The notes under the pieces are model-generated. The model ran no database searches. It saw nothing but the letters and a program-made list of their open reading frames with translations, and was not told the DNA's origin. Below, in pieces: positions 4,856 through 5,585 of a DNA stretch of 5,585 bases (position 1 is its first letter; each line of letters begins with the position of its first letter). Source of the DNA: Rhodococcus sp. (in: high G+C Gram-positive bacteria) (GTDB taxonomy: Bacteria > Actinomycetota > Actinomycetes > Mycobacteriales > Mycobacteriaceae). The DNA is taken from NCBI GenBank assembly GCA_012515885.1, contig JAAYXN010000275.1, positions 1 to 5,585 of the forward strand. The letters are read 5' to 3'. The translations under genes were made by a program, and so were the position numbers.

Positions 4856-4878
4856 TTGTCGGTGCCTCGATCTAACCT
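4856..4878 (+). promoter_or_regulatory. RecA-NDp (PafBC-type) damage-inducible promoter of recA
   Basis: TTGTCGGTG (4856-4864), exactly eight bases, then TAACCT (4873-4878) matches every defined position of the published mycobacterial LexA/RecA-independent promoter tTGTCRgtg-N8-TAnnnT. In mycobacteria this class, including recA P1, is activated by PafBC. Transcription would start near 4885, giving a leader of about 100 nt. That PafBC acts here is inferred from the motif; no pafBC genes are in the window. Confidence 0.85.
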
Positions 4879-4916
4879 ACGTGCAGAACAGTAAAACGTG
4901 GGGCCTACGAGCTAAA

Positions 4917-4956
4917 CCTGGTTCGTGAACCACAGGCGCACCTGCCTGGATGCGCC
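4917..4956 (+). other. Alternative hairpins in the recA leader
   Basis: Three pairings compete. CCTGGTTC (4917-4924) can pair with GAAC...CAGG (4927-4936, two-base bulge). CAGGC (4933-4937) can pair with GCCTG (4944-4948). GGCGCA (4935-4940) can pair perfectly with TGCGCC (4951-4956). All lie downstream of both candidate promoters and 30-70 nt before the recA start. No known riboswitch family is recognised. Confidence 0.3.
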
Positions 4957-4978
4957 ACCACATACGTAACTGAGAAAT

Positions 4979-4983
4979 GGGGA
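4979..4983 (+). promoter_or_regulatory. recA ribosome binding site
   Basis: GGGGA lies four bases before the ATG at 4988, a slightly short spacing, and supports that start. Confidence 0.6.
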
Positions 4984-4987
4984 CGAC

Positions 4988-5585
4988 ATGGCACCGCAGG
5001 CACATGATCGGGACAAGGCGCTGGATCTCGCTCTGGCGCAGATCGACAAGAACTTCGGCAAGGGTTCGGTGATGCGTCTGGGTGAGGGCGTTCGTCAGCC
5101 CATCGCCGTGATTCCTACCGGGTCCATTTCGCTGGATGTCGCTCTCGGTATTGGCGGTCTTCCGCGTGGCCGCATCGTGGAGATCTATGGCCCAGAGTCT
5201 TCGGGTAAGACGACGGTCGCGTTGCATGCGGTCGCCAACGCGCAGGCTAACGGCGGCATCGCGGCGTTCATCGACGCAGAGCATGCTCTGGATCCGGATT
5301 ACGCGCAGAAGCTCGGTGTTGATACCGATGCGCTGTTGGTCTCCCAGCCTGATACCGGTGAGCAGGCCCTGGAAATCGCAGACATGCTGATTCGCTCTGG
5401 TGCTCTCGACATCCTCGTTGTTGACTCCGTGGCGGCTCTGGTTCCGCGCGCGGAAATTGAAGGCGAGATGGGTGACAGCCACGTGGGTCTGCAGGCTCGT
5501 TTGATGAGCCAGGCGCTGCGAAAGATGACGGGTGCACTCAGCAACTCGGGTACCACCGCCATCTTTATTAACCAGCTGCGCGAGA
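4988..5585 (+). CDS. recA: Recombinase RecA (N-terminal 199 residues, cut by window end)
   Basis: RecA forms ATP-dependent filaments on single-stranded DNA, carries out strand exchange and triggers LexA cleavage. The visible part holds the N-terminal helix/linker (about 1-35) and most of the ATPase core. Walker A is G-P-E-S-S-G-K-T (68-75, Lys74), catalytic Glu98 is in D-A-E-H-A-L-D, and the Walker B strand ends at Asp146 in V-V-D-S-V-A-A-L. Loop L1 lies around E-I-E-G-E-M-G-D-S-H-V-G-L (156-168), and F-I-N-Q-L-R-E (193-199) is the last segment, just before loop L2. The frame is open to the edge, so the gene appears intact here. No intein is seen in this portion, unlike in M. tuberculosis recA, whose intein is further downstream. 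The ATG at 4988 is set by the ribosome binding site and the short N-terminus. Confidence 0.98.
   Translation, partial: MAPQAHDRDKALDLALAQIDKNFGKGSVMRLGEGVRQPIAVIPTGSISLDVALGIGGLPRGRIVEIYGPESSGKTTVALHAVANAQANGGIAAFIDAEHALDPDYAQKLGVDTDALLVSQPDTGEQALEIADMLIRSGALDILVVDSVAALVPRAEIEGEMGDSHVGLQARLMSQALRKMTGALSNSGTTAIFINQLRE

Noticed and set aside
4877..5482. 201-codon minus-strand frame opposite recA
   Set aside because: It lies wholly antisense to recA and its control region and shows no family features.

Overview
The window looks like chromosomal DNA from a moderately high-GC actinobacterium of the order Mycobacteriales, most likely a Corynebacterium or close relative. Three things point there: the RecA sequence, a DUF3046 gene directly upstream of recA, and mycobacterial/corynebacterial-type damage-response sites. 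A bioYMN biotin-uptake operon a few genes from recA matches my memory of Corynebacterium gene order. The species cannot be named from sequence alone.

Layout. Positions 1-122 are the right end of an IS481-family insertion sequence, with the last 41 codons of its transposase. It sits exactly on the stop codon of bioN. Positions 124-2094 hold a leftward operon bioY-bioM-bioN, a complete three-component ECF biotin importer: S-component, ATPase and transmembrane coupler. Positions 2095-2378 are a divergent control region with two DNA dyads. Rightward from there come a 54-residue two-helix membrane protein (2379-2543), a strong hairpin (2557-2592), a PIG-L/LmbE-type zinc deacetylase (2599-3303), a GT-B glycosyltransferase (about 3371-4567) and a DUF3046 gene overlapping it by 10 nt (4558-4752). 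A 235-bp recA control region follows, and then the first 199 codons of recA, cut by the window end.

How it works together. BioY binds biotin, and BioM and BioN energise import. The three genes are nearly or actually overlapping, so they are probably translated as a unit. The deacetylase and glycosyltransferase form a plausible sugar transfer / N-deacetylation pair, analogous to MshA/MshB in mycothiol synthesis but from different subfamilies; their substrate is unknown. The recA region carries two recognisable damage-responsive elements: a LexA SOS box with extra half-sites around it, and about 55 bp downstream a near-perfect LexA-independent 'RecA-NDp' (PafBC-type) promoter. The most interesting items are this dual recA control region, the IS that landed on CTAG and shares a stop signal with bioN, and the uncharacterised deacetylase/glycosyltransferase pair. 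I see no CRISPR array, tRNA, rRNA or clear new defence system.
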